DNA of 64,000 nucleotides from Mycobacterium florentinum (GTDB lineage: Bacteria; Actinomycetota; Actinomycetes; Mycobacteriales; Mycobacteriaceae), in the NCBI RefSeq assembly GCF_010730355.1, contig NZ_AP022576.1, positions 682,001 to 746,000 of the forward strand, written 5' to 3'. Shown here piece by piece: positions 1 through 10,395 of this stretch. The position numbers and the translations under genes were made by a program. Numbering within the stretch: position 1 is the first letter of the stretch; every line of letters begins with the position of its first letter. The notes under the pieces were generated by a model, which was given only the letters and a program-made list of their open reading frames with translations, was not told the origin of the DNA and made no database searches.

Positions 1-781
1 GGCTCAGACCGTTGACGAACGTGGCGAAGCTGTTGGGCAACGTGGTCTGCCCGGTCAGCAGGAACCACAGTTCGGAGAACGGGTCCGTGGGCGTCGTGGC
101 GGCCGCCGCTGCTTGTGCCGCGGGTGTCGCCGCGGACTGCAGGGTGCTGGGCGTCTGCTGGATCGCACTCGCCGTCGTGCTGGCGGCGTTGCCCGCCCCG
201 GTGCTCGCCGCCGACGAGGTCGCTTCGCCCTGCTTGGCTTGGCCGGAGGGGTCGGTGACCTCCGGTGCCGATTTGAATGGGGTCACCTTGGTCGCCGAGG
301 AGGACTGAGCCGCGTAGTTGTACATCGTGGTGGCGTCCTGGGCCCAGAACTGACCGTATTGGGCTTCGAGTTGCGCGATCACGCCGGTGTTTTGGCCCAG
401 CGTGTTGGTCGCCTTCGCCTGGGCCAGCAGGGCGCGGTTCTGTGCGATCACCGGCGGCGGCACCGCCGAGGAGAACGCGGCCTCGAATGCGGCCGCAGCC
501 GAGGACAGCTGCTGGGCAGCCTGTTCGGCTTGAGTCGCGGTGGTCTTCACCCACGTCACGTATGGGGTCAACGCCTGAACCGCCTTCGTCGAAGCGGCCC
601 CCAGCCACTCCTCGCTGGACAGCTGAGTGATCACGTTCTGGTAGCCCATCGCGGCCGAATTCAGCTCTGCGGCCACGGAATTCCAGGCCGATGCCGCCGT
701 GATCATCGACGTCGCACCCGCGCCCGCATATAGGCGCGCAGAGTTGAGCTCCGGCGGCAACGCCCCAAAATCAATCGACAT
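1..781 (-). CDS. PPE family protein, partial (3' end outside window; PPE27-position in ESX-5)
   Basis: The reading frame starts at ATG 781 and runs off the window edge, so about 260 residues are visible. It begins [11 protein letters not shown], the PPE signature, followed by the helical PPE core with the WxG-type turn SSEEWLGAAS. The sequence is closely similar along its whole visible length to the next PPE protein upstream (1134-2351). PPE proteins pair with PE proteins and are exported by type VII secretion, here presumably ESX-5. It is the last gene in view of the PPE-PE-PPE-PPE series, the order seen at the M. tuberculosis ESX-5 locus. The C-terminal class cannot be judged because that end is missing, although its paralogue is of the SVP class. 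Confidence 0.9.
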   Translation of the reverse strand, partial: MSIDFGALPPELNSARLYAGAGATSMITAASAWNSVAAELNSAAMGYQNVITQLSSEEWLGAASTKAVQALTPYVTWVKTTATQAEQAAQQLSSAAAAFEAAFSSAVPPPVIAQNRALLAQAKATNTLGQNTGVIAQLEAQYGQFWAQDATTMYNYAAQSSSATKVTPFKSAPEVTDPSGQAKQGEATSSAASTGAGNAASTTASAIQQTPSTLQSAATPAAQAAAAATTPTDPFSELWFLLTGQTTLPNSFATFVNGLS

Positions 782-1133
782 GCTTGAGCCTCCTGGATCC
801 CGGCCGGGTTGCGTGACGCATTGATTTGATCGCGAATACCGTTCGGGATCTACGAGTTTGGACTTTTGACGACGCCCGTTGTCGGGTGACCGGGTCCGTT
901 GCCGCGTGCCTGCCGCGCTGGCATTCTGGCAGGTGGACATATCGGGCCGAGGGGTTACGGGCGAATCGGGAGGTGAGCGAAATGCGCTCAGCCAGAACCG
1001 ATCAGCGACTCGTACGGGAGTCGTGGACTCTCCTGCTTTCCGCTTCGCCCGTTCGCACCGAGTCGGGGAAAACGAGATGCACGCACAACGGCTACGGGGC
1101 CGTCATGCGTGCATCTCGCAATGAATCAGATGG
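782..1133. other. Intergenic region between two PPE genes
   Basis: No convincing coding sequence. It holds the strong hairpin near 1073-1118 and a weaker imperfect inverted repeat near 1007-1022 (GACTC...GAGTC). The part nearest 782-830 should carry the leader and promoter of the downstream PPE gene. A purine-rich stretch (GGAGGCTC on the minus strand) just before ATG 781 is its ribosome binding site. Confidence 0.5.
1073..1118 (-). terminator. Strong bipartite hairpin after the PPE gene, probable terminator
   Basis: A perfect 13-bp inverted repeat (arms 1073-1085 and 1106-1118, beginning CGAGATGCACGCA) encloses a second 5-bp stem ACGGC/GCCGT (88-92 and 99-103 of the 1000s). The hairpin begins about 15 nt past the stop codon of the PPE gene at 1134. 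There is no U-tract, which is normal for mycobacterial terminators. It would separate transcription of the two neighbouring PPE genes, or protect the 3' end of the upstream mRNA. Confidence 0.7.
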
Positions 1134-2351
1134 CTACCCGGCGAAGGGTGGGCGGGCCATGACCGTGGGACGGAAGCCGTACCGGGGGCCCGACGCGCCG
1201 AAGCCCTGGCCGGCACCCATACCGGCCAGTGGCATGCCGCCGAGCAGGTTGCCCGAGCCCGCGGCCTCCGGGGCCGCACTGATCGCGCTGACGGGCACCG
1301 CCGCGGCGTGGCTGACCGCCGGTGCGGCTCCCGACCACACCGCCGGGACCGACAACCGGCCGACCGAGGCCGCGTTGCCCAGACCGGCCGCCACCGCCGG
1401 CGCCGCGTGGGCACCGCCGCCGAGCATGCCGCCCAGACCGGCCAAGCCCTTGGGTGCCGCGGCCGCCGCGCTGGCCGCCGCACCACCGATGGCCCCGGTA
1501 CTTTTGGCGATCTGCACACCGCTGTTACCCATACCAACGGAGAAGTACGGCAGACCCTCGGTGTTATAGGCGAAACCGGCGAACGGGCTCAGACCATTGA
1601 TGAACGTCGCGAAGCTGCTGGGCAAGATCGTCTGCCCGGTCAACAGGAACCACCCCTGGGTCAGCAGATCGGAGCCCGAGGTCGTGGAGGCCGCGGGCGT
1701 CGCTGCCGCCTGAATCGTGTTGGGCGTCTGGGTGATCGCGTCCGCGGTCGTCTTCGCCGCGTTGCCCGCCCCGGTGGCCGACGCCGCCGACGTCGCCGCG
1801 CCCTGCTTGGCCTGCGCATCCGGGGTGGTTACCTCGGGGGCGTTCTGGAACGGGGTCACCTTGGTCGCGCTTGCGGACTGCGCCGCGTAGTTGTACAGCG
1901 TGCTGGAGTCCTGGGCCCACATCTGACCGTATTGCGACTCGAGCTGAGCGATCACGCCGGTGTTTTGGCCCAGCACGTTGGTCTGCATCGCCTGGGCCAG
2001 CAGGGCGCGGTTCTGCGCGATCAGCGGCGGCGGCACCACCGACGCGAACGCGGTCTCGAACGCCGCCGAGGCCGAGTCGAGCTGCTGGGCAGCCTGTTCG
2101 GCCTGCGACGCGGTGGTCTTCATCCAGGTCACATACGGAGTCAGAGCCTCGACGGCCTTCGCCGAGGCCGGCCCGAGCCACTCCTCGCTGGACAGCTGAG
2201 TGATCACGTTGTCATAGCCCATCGCGGCCGAATTCAGCTCGGCGGCAAGCGAACGCCAGGCCGAAGCCGCCGTCGTCATCGACGTCGAACCCGCGCCGGA
2301 GTACATGCGGGCGGAGTTCACTTCTGGAGGGAGCGCCCCAAAATCAATCAT
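1134..2351 (-). CDS. PPE family protein, SVP class (PPE26-position in ESX-5)
   Basis: Protein of 405 residues beginning [10 protein letters not shown]. The PPE domain fills roughly residues 1-165, with the SSEEWLG turn near residue 55 and the conserved QNRALL helix. The C-terminal part carries the motif GRLSVPAVW that defines the PPE-SVP subfamily, and it ends YGFRPTVMARPPFAG, a common mycobacterial PPE terminus. The start follows the PE stop by 10 nt, so PE and PPE are co-transcribed and probably co-secreted as a heterodimer through EspG5 and ESX-5. It is a near-duplicate of the next PPE gene. PPE proteins of this class are surface or secreted proteins; the exact function is unknown. Confidence 0.93.
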   Translation of the reverse strand: MIDFGALPPEVNSARMYSGAGSTSMTTAASAWRSLAAELNSAAMGYDNVITQLSSEEWLGPASAKAVEALTPYVTWMKTTASQAEQAAQQLDSASAAFETAFASVVPPPLIAQNRALLAQAMQTNVLGQNTGVIAQLESQYGQMWAQDSSTLYNYAAQSASATKVTPFQNAPEVTTPDAQAKQGAATSAASATGAGNAAKTTADAITQTPNTIQAAATPAASTTSGSDLLTQGWFLLTGQTILPSSFATFINGLSPFAGFAYNTEGLPYFSVGMGNSGVQIAKSTGAIGGAAASAAAAAPKGLAGLGGMLGGGAHAAPAVAAGLGNAASVGRLSVPAVWSGAAPAVSHAAAVPVSAISAAPEAAGSGNLLGGMPLAGMGAGQGFGASGPRYGFRPTVMARPPFAG

Positions 2352-2361
2352 CGTGATCCCC

Positions 2362-2661
2362 TTAACCTGCCGCGGCCGCGTTGGCCGCCTCTGTCAGCGC
2401 ATATGACCCCGAGCTGGTGCTCAAGGTGTTGACGAACTGCTCGTGGATCGCGGTTGCCTGTGCACTGACCGCCTGATACATCTGGGCGTGCGCAGCAAAC
2501 TGTGCCGCCGTCAGCGCCGACACCTCGTCGGCAGCGGCCGGTACCACACCCGTCGTCGGGGCCGCGGCTGCGGCATTCTGGGCGGTCAGCGCCGAACCGA
2601 TCCCCTGCAACGTGCCCGCCGCCGCCGCCAACGCCTCTGGTTGCGTTGTCACAAACGACAT
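2362..2661 (-). CDS. PE family protein (PE18/PE19-like, ESX-5)
   Basis: A 99-residue protein that is only a PE domain, beginning MSFVTTQPEAL with the Pro-Glu pair at residues 8-9. Two long alanine-rich helices follow. At the C-terminus Y87-A-L-T-E91 fits the YxxxD/E general type VII secretion signal. ATG 2661 is chosen because it gives the canonical PE N-terminus and has GAGGGAA upstream. It sits between two PPE genes and 10 nt from the downstream one, which suggests it forms a heterodimer with that PPE. Confidence 0.93.
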   Translation of the reverse strand: MSFVTTQPEALAAAAGTLQGIGSALTAQNAAAAAPTTGVVPAAADEVSALTAAQFAAHAQMYQAVSAQATAIHEQFVNTLSTSSGSYALTEAANAAAAG

Positions 2662-2758
2662 GTGATTCCCTCCTCGGTAACCGTCCGGCGCAAACACCGG
2701 CGGGTTTTCTTGACAATGACGGTAGTTCCTTCGCCGGCGGCGGTATTGCCTCCGTGCG

Positions 2759-2789
2759 AACTATTCAGACCCGGACAACTCTTGTTCAT
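2759..2789 (-). promoter_or_regulatory. Conserved element upstream of the PE gene (copy 1)
   Basis: This 31-bp stretch matches 4433-4463 without gaps at 25 of 31 positions. On the minus strand it reads ATGAACA, then GTTG, then TGAATAGTT. It lies 98-128 bp before the PE start. Sequence around it is otherwise unlike the second copy, so a regulatory role is likely. The binding factor is unknown. Confidence 0.5.
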
Positions 2790-2835
2790 CTGGCAGACAC
2801 TTTTATTTGTCGAGACGTCGAATTCGTATGGCCCG

Positions 2836-4068
2836 TTATCCGGCCGAGGGTGGTCGGACAAGCACGTTGCGCTTGAAGCCGTATTTGTGGGTGAAGCCGG
2901 CGGCCGCGCGCCGGCCGCCTCCCGTCATGGGCATGCCCTGCAGGATGCCGTTGTTGGCGGGCCCGGCGGCGCTGGTGGCGTAGTTGACCATGGTGGCCTG
3001 AACGGCTTGTTCCTCGACCGCCGCGGGTGCGACACCACCCCACGTGGAGGGCACCGACAGGCCGCCGATCTTGGCCGAGGAGGCCAAGTGCGCGGTCGCC
3101 GCGACGCCGCCCGGGTGCCCGCCGCCCAGGGCCGCCAAACCGGCGAACTGCGGCGTCGGATACCACGCACCGCTCGCACCGGCCGTGGTACCGATACCGA
3201 ACGTCGTCTGCTGCTGAATCGAATAACCGAAGCTTCCCTGCCCCACCCCGAAATACGGAAAACCGGCCAGGTTTTTGAAGAATGTGAAGAAGTTGGGGTT
3301 GAGACCCATCGGGTTGGTCGGGGTCGGAATCGTCAACCATCCCACCCACCAGGGCGGATCGGACGCCGTGGCCGACGGATCGGCGGCCGCCGCAGCGGTA
3401 GAGACTTGTTGCAGCGCTTGCGGTGTCGCCGCGTTGGTGGCCAGCTGCGTCGTCCCTGATGTCACGGCCTGCGCGGAGTTGGCCGCCGGCTGCGACGTCG
3501 CCTGACTCACCGCTGCGGCTTGGTCGGCCGTCCCGTCCGGGGCTGTCGTGTTGGGTGGTGACTCAAACGGCTCCACATCCGAGGCGATCGACGAGGAGGC
3601 GGCGTAGCCCTGCATAGCGGCGGCATCCTGAGCCCACATCTCCATGTACTGGGCCTCGGTGGCCGCGATCGCCGGGCTGTTCACCCCGAAGAAGTTGGTC
3701 GCGACCAGGGTCATCAACAGCACCCGGTTAGCCGCGATGACCGGCGGCGGGACCGTCATCATGAACGCCGCCTCGAAAGCGGCCGCCGCCGCCCGCGCTT
3801 GACCGGCGGTCTGCTCCGCCTGAGCGGCCACCGCGCCGAGCCAGGTCACGTATGGCACGACCGCGGCGAGCATCTTCTGCGATGCGGGTCCGATCCACGG
3901 TGCACTGGTGAGTTCGGAAATCACCGCGCTGTACCCGCTGGCCGCCATGCCCAATTCCGCCCCCAGCCCGTCCCACGCTGCGGCCGCGGCCATCATTGGC
4001 CCCGATCCCGGGCCCGCGTACATGCGACCGGAATTGATTTCGGGCGGTAACGCTCCGAAGTCCAACAC
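2836..4068 (-). CDS. PPE family protein, SVP class (PPE25-position in ESX-5)
   Basis: Protein of 410 residues starting at GTG 4068 with LDFGALPPE; the GTG is preceded by GGGAGGACACG, a good ribosome binding site. The PPE domain covers about residues 1-165, and a GGLSVPSTW motif marks the SVP class. A tryptophan- and phenylalanine-containing segment ([20 protein letters not shown]) separates the two parts. It ends with [12 protein letters not shown]. It is the first gene of the visible PPE-PE-PPE-PPE series and is clearly more diverged than the other two PPE proteins here. It is expected to be secreted by ESX-5. Confidence 0.92.
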   Translation of the reverse strand: MLDFGALPPEINSGRMYAGPGSGPMMAAAAAWDGLGAELGMAASGYSAVISELTSAPWIGPASQKMLAAVVPYVTWLGAVAAQAEQTAGQARAAAAAFEAAFMMTVPPPVIAANRVLLMTLVATNFFGVNSPAIAATEAQYMEMWAQDAAAMQGYAASSSIASDVEPFESPPNTTAPDGTADQAAAVSQATSQPAANSAQAVTSGTTQLATNAATPQALQQVSTAAAAADPSATASDPPWWVGWLTIPTPTNPMGLNPNFFTFFKNLAGFPYFGVGQGSFGYSIQQQTTFGIGTTAGASGAWYPTPQFAGLAALGGGHPGGVAATAHLASSAKIGGLSVPSTWGGVAPAAVEEQAVQATMVNYATSAAGPANNGILQGMPMTGGGRRAAAGFTHKYGFKRNVLVRPPSAG

Positions 4069-4549
4069 CGTGTCCTCCCTCAATTGGCCGCGATTGCGGT
4101 GGCAATCTCGGCTATCGCGTAAGAACGTTTATGAACCACTTGGTGGTTGCCGCAGCAATTGATATCCGCGTAGCACCGACCCCGGGGAGCCGAACGTCCA
4201 TCGGTCAGCAAACCCCGTGAGTTGGCAATCCAGGCGTGACCCGGGCTGCCCGTCCGCCAACCCCGGCGTGGTGTTCTATCACCATGTTTCCCGGATATTT
4301 GGCCAGGAACGTCATGCCCATCCTGCCTCGACTACCCCCGCTATCAGCAACCGAGCGACAGCTCACTTGGGCTGAACTGCCGCTCGGAAAAGACATTAAT
4401 GGGTTGCGCGCGCGTCGCCGACCACCGATGCCAACTATTCACACCAAGCCAACCATTGTTCATTCCCGGCCAACTGGTGTTCATCTATGCCGACCGGTTG
4501 TTCACCTTTGATTCGCTTACCGGTATCGACTCGGTCGAGACGCACGCCG
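4069..4549. other. Long non-coding region upstream of the PPE/PE genes
   Basis: I find no supported gene. It holds the 21-bp-phased repeat at 4431-4506 and a small inverted repeat AACCAC-ttg-GTGGTT near 4135-4149. The stretch around 4385-4405 is AT-richer than its surroundings. It separates the ferredoxin gene from the PPE/PE series, so it probably has the promoter of that series. Confidence 0.45.
4431..4506 (-). repeat. Phased repeat of a TGAACA-type motif upstream of the PPE genes
   Basis: Units starting at 4449, 4470 and 4491 are spaced exactly 21 bp and share CCAAC..TGTTCAT (plus strand), and a fourth related unit starts at 4431. On the minus strand the units read ATGAACAATGGTTGG, ATGAACACCAGTTGG and GTGAACAACCGGTCG. 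The 31 bp at 4433-4463 recur upstream of the PE gene at 2759-2789. A spacing of two helical turns is typical of sites for a cooperatively binding regulator. The role is inferred. Confidence 0.5.
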
Positions 4550-6180
<1,631 letters not shown>

Positions 6181-6222
6181 CCGCGGTCGATCCGCGCCGA
6201 TCCCAACTCAGCGGCTGCTGTC

Positions 6223-9200
6223 CTACTTGTTGACTTCGGTTGCGGCCACCTGGACGAACACGCCGGTGTCCTCGGCCATCAGCAGGCCTCGACCACGGGG
6301 CAGCGGGCCACCCTTCATCTTGCCGCGGATGAAGCCCTCGTCCGGGTCGGCGTCCATCACCAGCAGTGGCGTATTCGCCTGGTGCAGGGCCCGCAGGATC
6401 GGGTCGCTGCCCGCCGACGACCAACCGCCGAAGGTGCGCGTCACCAGGACATGCAAGCCGACGTCGGCGGCCCGGGTCACCCACGGAGCGATCTGGTGCA
6501 GCGGCGAGTCGAAGCCCGGCGGCAGCTGCTGGACGTCGTCGACGATCAGGAAGATCTCCGGACCGCTCCACCACGACCGCGACAGCAACTCCTGCGCGGA
6601 CAGACCCGGCGGTGGCTGGCGAGCGGCCAGGACGGCCGCCAGCTCGCCCACCAGCGCCTGCACGCCGTCGAGGTTGTAGGCGAACTTCTCCACATACTCG
6701 GTGCCCAGGACGGTCAGCAGCTGACGGCGCGGGTCGACCAGCCAGACCTGCGCCGAGGGCTTTCCGGCCGGCGGTGTCGGCGCGGTGGTCGAGCCCGGGG
6801 CATACAGCCGGCCGATCTCGGACATGATCGTGGCCAGTGTCGTGGTACGCCCACATTCGCGTCGGCCCGTCACCATCAAGTGCGCGTTCTCGTTGAAGTT
6901 GAGGTAGACCGGGGCCAAGTCCAATTCCGAGATGGCCCAAGCGATTCCGCCGACACCAACACCTTGGCGATGGTCTCGGGCGGCCAGCTCGCGCACCTGC
7001 TCCACGCCGAACCGTGCCGGCAGGCGCCGCACCGGAGGTGCCTGGCCGCTCGCGAGCCGGCTGACGGCCGCGACCACACTGTCCGACTCGAACATCTTGT
7101 CGGGGGTGCTGGCCAGCGCGGGCCGGGCCACCAACGTGTGCAGGCCCGCTTGCGGGTCGCTGTCGAGTCGGACGTAGTTCACGGCGACCATGCCGCGCCC
7201 CGGCTTGACCGGAACGTCCTTGGCGAACCGCGACCGCACCAGCTTGGCGTCTTCGACCGCGGCCAGGCGCAGCTCGATGCGGGACCCGAATCCGCTACGC
7301 ACCGGCGGCCGCAGCTCCGATTCACGATCGGCGGTGACCACGACGTGCACCCCGAACGAGGGGCCCTGGTTGATGATCTGGTTCACCTGCTCGATCAGCA
7401 CCTCGTTTTCCTCGGCCAGTGCCCTGTAGTTGTCGATCACCAGGTAGACGTCGCCGAAGCCGTCGTTGGGCACCGGGCCGGCCTCGCCGGCGAACTTGCG
7501 GCGCCGGAACACGTCCATCGAGGCGATGCCGTATTCGAGGAAGCTACGCTTGCGCTCGCGCACCAGCGCCAGTAGTTCGGCCACCGTCCGGCGGACACCG
7601 TAAGGATCGGTCGGACCGGCGACCTCACCCACATGCGGGAGACGCGCGATCGTGGTCAACGCGGTACCGCTGTAGGCCAGGCAGTAGAACTGGATCTGCT
7701 CGGGCGTGTGGGTCAGCGCGGCCGAGCAGATCAGCGTCTGCAGGGCCGTGGTCTTGCCCGCACCACCGGCGCCCAGGATCAAGACGTTGGCACCCGGCCC
7801 GGAGGTGTCCACCGTCCACGGCGGCTGGTCGTGCTTGAACGGCCGGTCGATGATCCCGATCGGGAACGTCAGGTCCCTCGCCGAGCCGTAGTCCTGGTCC
7901 CAGGGGCGGCCGAGGAACCGGTTGACCAAGTCGTCGATCGCGACGGGCTGCGTCAGCGGCGGCTGCCACAACCGGTAGGGCTCGAAGTCGATCTTGCGGA
8001 GCTGATTGATGATCTCCGTGCCGACCTTCGGCGTCCTGATGCCTTCGTCGTCGTCTTCGCTCTCGGCGACTTCGGCCTCGGGCAGCTCGCCGTTGCCGAG
8101 GATCGGTGGCGGCTCGATGTCCGGCCCACCGACGCTGACCTCGAGCGGGGTGAACGAGTTGGTAAACAGCTGCGGGCGAATGTAATCGATGCTGTGCACC
8201 AGCACCGGCGCCTCTTCGCCGTCGATGGTGATCCCGCGCGAGTAGTAGTCACGCCACAGGAATTCGGCCTGGAACCGGACGATGTCCTCAAGGCTTCTAC
8301 GGAAGTAACCCAGACCGGCCTGGGCGGGCAGGTTCACGGCGTTGGGAACACCGGCGGCCTGCGCGGCGCCCGCGGTGCGGGCCTTCAGCACCAACCGGTA
8401 ACCCATGTTCTCCATGAGCTTTTCGGCGCGGCTCTCGATGGTCTGCGATGCCATCATCAGGTGGATCCAGTAGGCGCGACCCTGCCGGCCGATCGAGTCG
8501 AGGACGTCGACCGCGGTCGGCATGATGCGGAACCATTCGTAGAACTCGTCGATAACCACCACGAGCATCGGCAGCGGCGGCATGTCCTGGCCGCGGGCGC
8601 GCATCCTGGCTCGCACCGAGTTGTATTCCTTGGCGTCGTCGACTCCGGCGTTGTCACACACCGCCTTGCGGCGGGCGATCTCGCCCCACAGCGCGTCGAG
8701 GAAGCGCTCCATCAGCGCCTGGTCTTCCTCGAGGTCGGTGATGATCCGCGAGACGTGCGGGACGCCGGCGAACGGCTTGACCGCCGACCCACCCTTGAGG
8801 TCGGCCAGCACGAACTGCAGCTCCTCGGGCGGGTGGGCGAGCATCAGCGACTCGATCACCGTGCGCACCAGCGTCGACTTACCGGAACCCGTGGTGCCGG
8901 ACATGACGCCGTGGGGGCCGTCACCGCCTTCGTCCAGCGACTTCATGTCCAGGAACAGCAGCTCGCCGTTGTCGGAGCGATTGCCGAACGGCACCCGCAA
9001 TCGCGAACGGCCCATCGTGTCGGTGCGAGCGGCCCACAGCGCGTCGAAGTCGATCTCGCCGGGATCGTCAACCCCGTAGTAGGCCAGGATGTCTCGCGCG
9101 CCGATGTGCGCGACCCGCTGGCCGATCTCCTCGTAGGCCTCCGCGAGGCGCCAGTGCGCCAGCTTCTGCCCGAACTCCTCGGCCTCGGCGGCGCTGATCT

Positions 9201-10395
9201 GGTCGGTCAGGGCGAAGAACCACGGCTTGTCGTCGATCACCATCCAGGTGTCGCGGTCGCGAGGCAGTGCCTCGATCACGCCCTTGTCGTCGAACCGCAG
9301 GGTCCGCTCCGGGACCGACGTCCACATCGGCGCGCCGGTCAGGTCGAAGAAGGTCACGCCGTCCACGCCTTCGGCGCTGATCACGTACTCCCATTGGGGG
9401 TCGACAACATCGGCGATGATCACCGTGTGCGGCGTCGGCGTTTGGGCCGACGAGCTCGCGTGGCGGGGCGTGAACGATCCACGGCCGGCGAACAATTCGG
9501 CTTGCTCCGCGGCGAACTCGCGCACCGAGCTGTAAACCATCCGCGCGTTGCCCGCCGCGTCCTGGCGCCGGGAATCACCGAAGTGCGGCAGCCACTTGAC
9601 CCAATCCCATTCGTCCAGGTCCGAACTGACCACGACCATCTGCACGTGGTCGGGGCCATGGGAGAACGCCAGCTGGCAGACGATCGCGCGCATCAGCGCC
9701 AATACCTGCGGTCGCTCACCGATCAGCGAGTACCAAGGTTCCACCAGCAGCGAAACCATCTTGGGCAGGTTGTAGACGACGCTCTGATAGCGACCGAATT
9801 CCTGCAGCGCCTTACCGGTCACGGGCTCCAGCTCGATATCGGTCGGCATGTTTTGGGGCTCACCCCAGGTCACCTCGGGACGCGTCATACCCACGCCGAC
9901 TCGGACCACACCGAAGTTGAGGTCCTTGCCGTCGGGCTTGCGCTCCCACATCCGCGGCGAACCCACGGCAGCGCTGAGCGTGTCGGGAGCGGGGTGGAAC
10001 CACCGGTAGTTGGCGTCCATGCTGTCGGCCGACTCGTGGGCGGTCTCGCGCAGCATGTCCAGCATCAGCATGAACTGGGCGCGCATCGAGTCAAGCTTCG
10101 GGCGGCTCATCTGCTGCTGCTGGCCACCGAACCGGCCGCCGAACATCATCATCGCGACGCCACCGATCATGAAGATCGGGAAGATCGCGCCGGCGCCGCC
10201 GAACACGTGAGAACCGCTGCCGAAGACCATGGCGATCATGCCGATCAGCAGGCCGATCACCAGGACGCCGACGATGATCAGCCACACGGGCTTGCCCTCT
10301 GGCGGCGGAATGCTCAGCGGCGTCGGTAGGACGATGTTTTCCGGCTTGATGACCGGAGGCTTCTCCGGGGTCGGCCGGGCGAATCCACGCTTCAC
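6223..10395 (-). CDS. eccC5: ESX-5 type VII secretion ATPase EccC5
   Basis: Membrane-anchored FtsK/SpoIIIE-type ATPase of 1390 residues, the motor and substrate receptor of the ESX-5 machine. Two transmembrane helices lie near residues 37-60 and 66-86. Three ATPase modules follow: GTTGSGKST near residue 500 is a full Walker A; GAGGAGKTT near 874 is the second; the third, GRRECGRTT near 1176, has Arg in place of the catalytic Lys. Walker B runs such as LVVVIDEF and YLVIDN are visible. The start overlaps the end of eccB5 by 4 bp (ATGA), so the two are translationally coupled. The length equals that of M. tuberculosis EccC5 within one residue or so. Confidence 0.96.
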   Translation of the reverse strand: MKRGFARPTPEKPPVIKPENIVLPTPLSIPPPEGKPVWLIIVGVLVIGLLIGMIAMVFGSGSHVFGGAGAIFPIFMIGGVAMMMFGGRFGGQQQQMSRPKLDSMRAQFMLMLDMLRETAHESADSMDANYRWFHPAPDTLSAAVGSPRMWERKPDGKDLNFGVVRVGVGMTRPEVTWGEPQNMPTDIELEPVTGKALQEFGRYQSVVYNLPKMVSLLVEPWYSLIGERPQVLALMRAIVCQLAFSHGPDHVQMVVVSSDLDEWDWVKWLPHFGDSRRQDAAGNARMVYSSVREFAAEQAELFAGRGSFTPRHASSSAQTPTPHTVIIADVVDPQWEYVISAEGVDGVTFFDLTGAPMWTSVPERTLRFDDKGVIEALPRDRDTWMVIDDKPWFFALTDQISAAEAEEFGQKLAHWRLAEAYEEIGQRVAHIGARDILAYYGVDDPGEIDFDALWAARTDTMGRSRLRVPFGNRSDNGELLFLDMKSLDEGGDGPHGVMSGTTGSGKSTLVRTVIESLMLAHPPEELQFVLADLKGGSAVKPFAGVPHVSRIITDLEEDQALMERFLDALWGEIARRKAVCDNAGVDDAKEYNSVRARMRARGQDMPPLPMLVVVIDEFYEWFRIMPTAVDVLDSIGRQGRAYWIHLMMASQTIESRAEKLMENMGYRLVLKARTAGAAQAAGVPNAVNLPAQAGLGYFRRSLEDIVRFQAEFLWRDYYSRGITIDGEEAPVLVHSIDYIRPQLFTNSFTPLEVSVGGPDIEPPPILGNGELPEAEVAESEDDDEGIRTPKVGTEIINQLRKIDFEPYRLWQPPLTQPVAIDDLVNRFLGRPWDQDYGSARDLTFPIGIIDRPFKHDQPPWTVDTSGPGANVLILGAGGAGKTTALQTLICSAALTHTPEQIQFYCLAYSGTALTTIARLPHVGEVAGPTDPYGVRRTVAELLALVRERKRSFLEYGIASMDVFRRRKFAGEAGPVPNDGFGDVYLVIDNYRALAEENEVLIEQVNQIINQGPSFGVHVVVTADRESELRPPVRSGFGSRIELRLAAVEDAKLVRSRFAKDVPVKPGRGMVAVNYVRLDSDPQAGLHTLVARPALASTPDKMFESDSVVAAVSRLASGQAPPVRRLPARFGVEQVRELAARDHRQGVGVGGIAWAISELDLAPVYLNFNENAHLMVTGRRECGRTTTLATIMSEIGRLYAPGSTTAPTPPAGKPSAQVWLVDPRRQLLTVLGTEYVEKFAYNLDGVQALVGELAAVLAARQPPPGLSAQELLSRSWWSGPEIFLIVDDVQQLPPGFDSPLHQIAPWVTRAADVGLHVLVTRTFGGWSSAGSDPILRALHQANTPLLVMDADPDEGFIRGKMKGGPLPRGRGLLMAEDTGVFVQVAATEVNK

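Noticed and set aside
7633..10329. An 898-codon open frame antisense to eccC5
   Set aside because: High-GC DNA gives long open frames opposite real genes. The translation is arginine- and valine-rich with no family pattern, while the minus strand is clearly EccC5.
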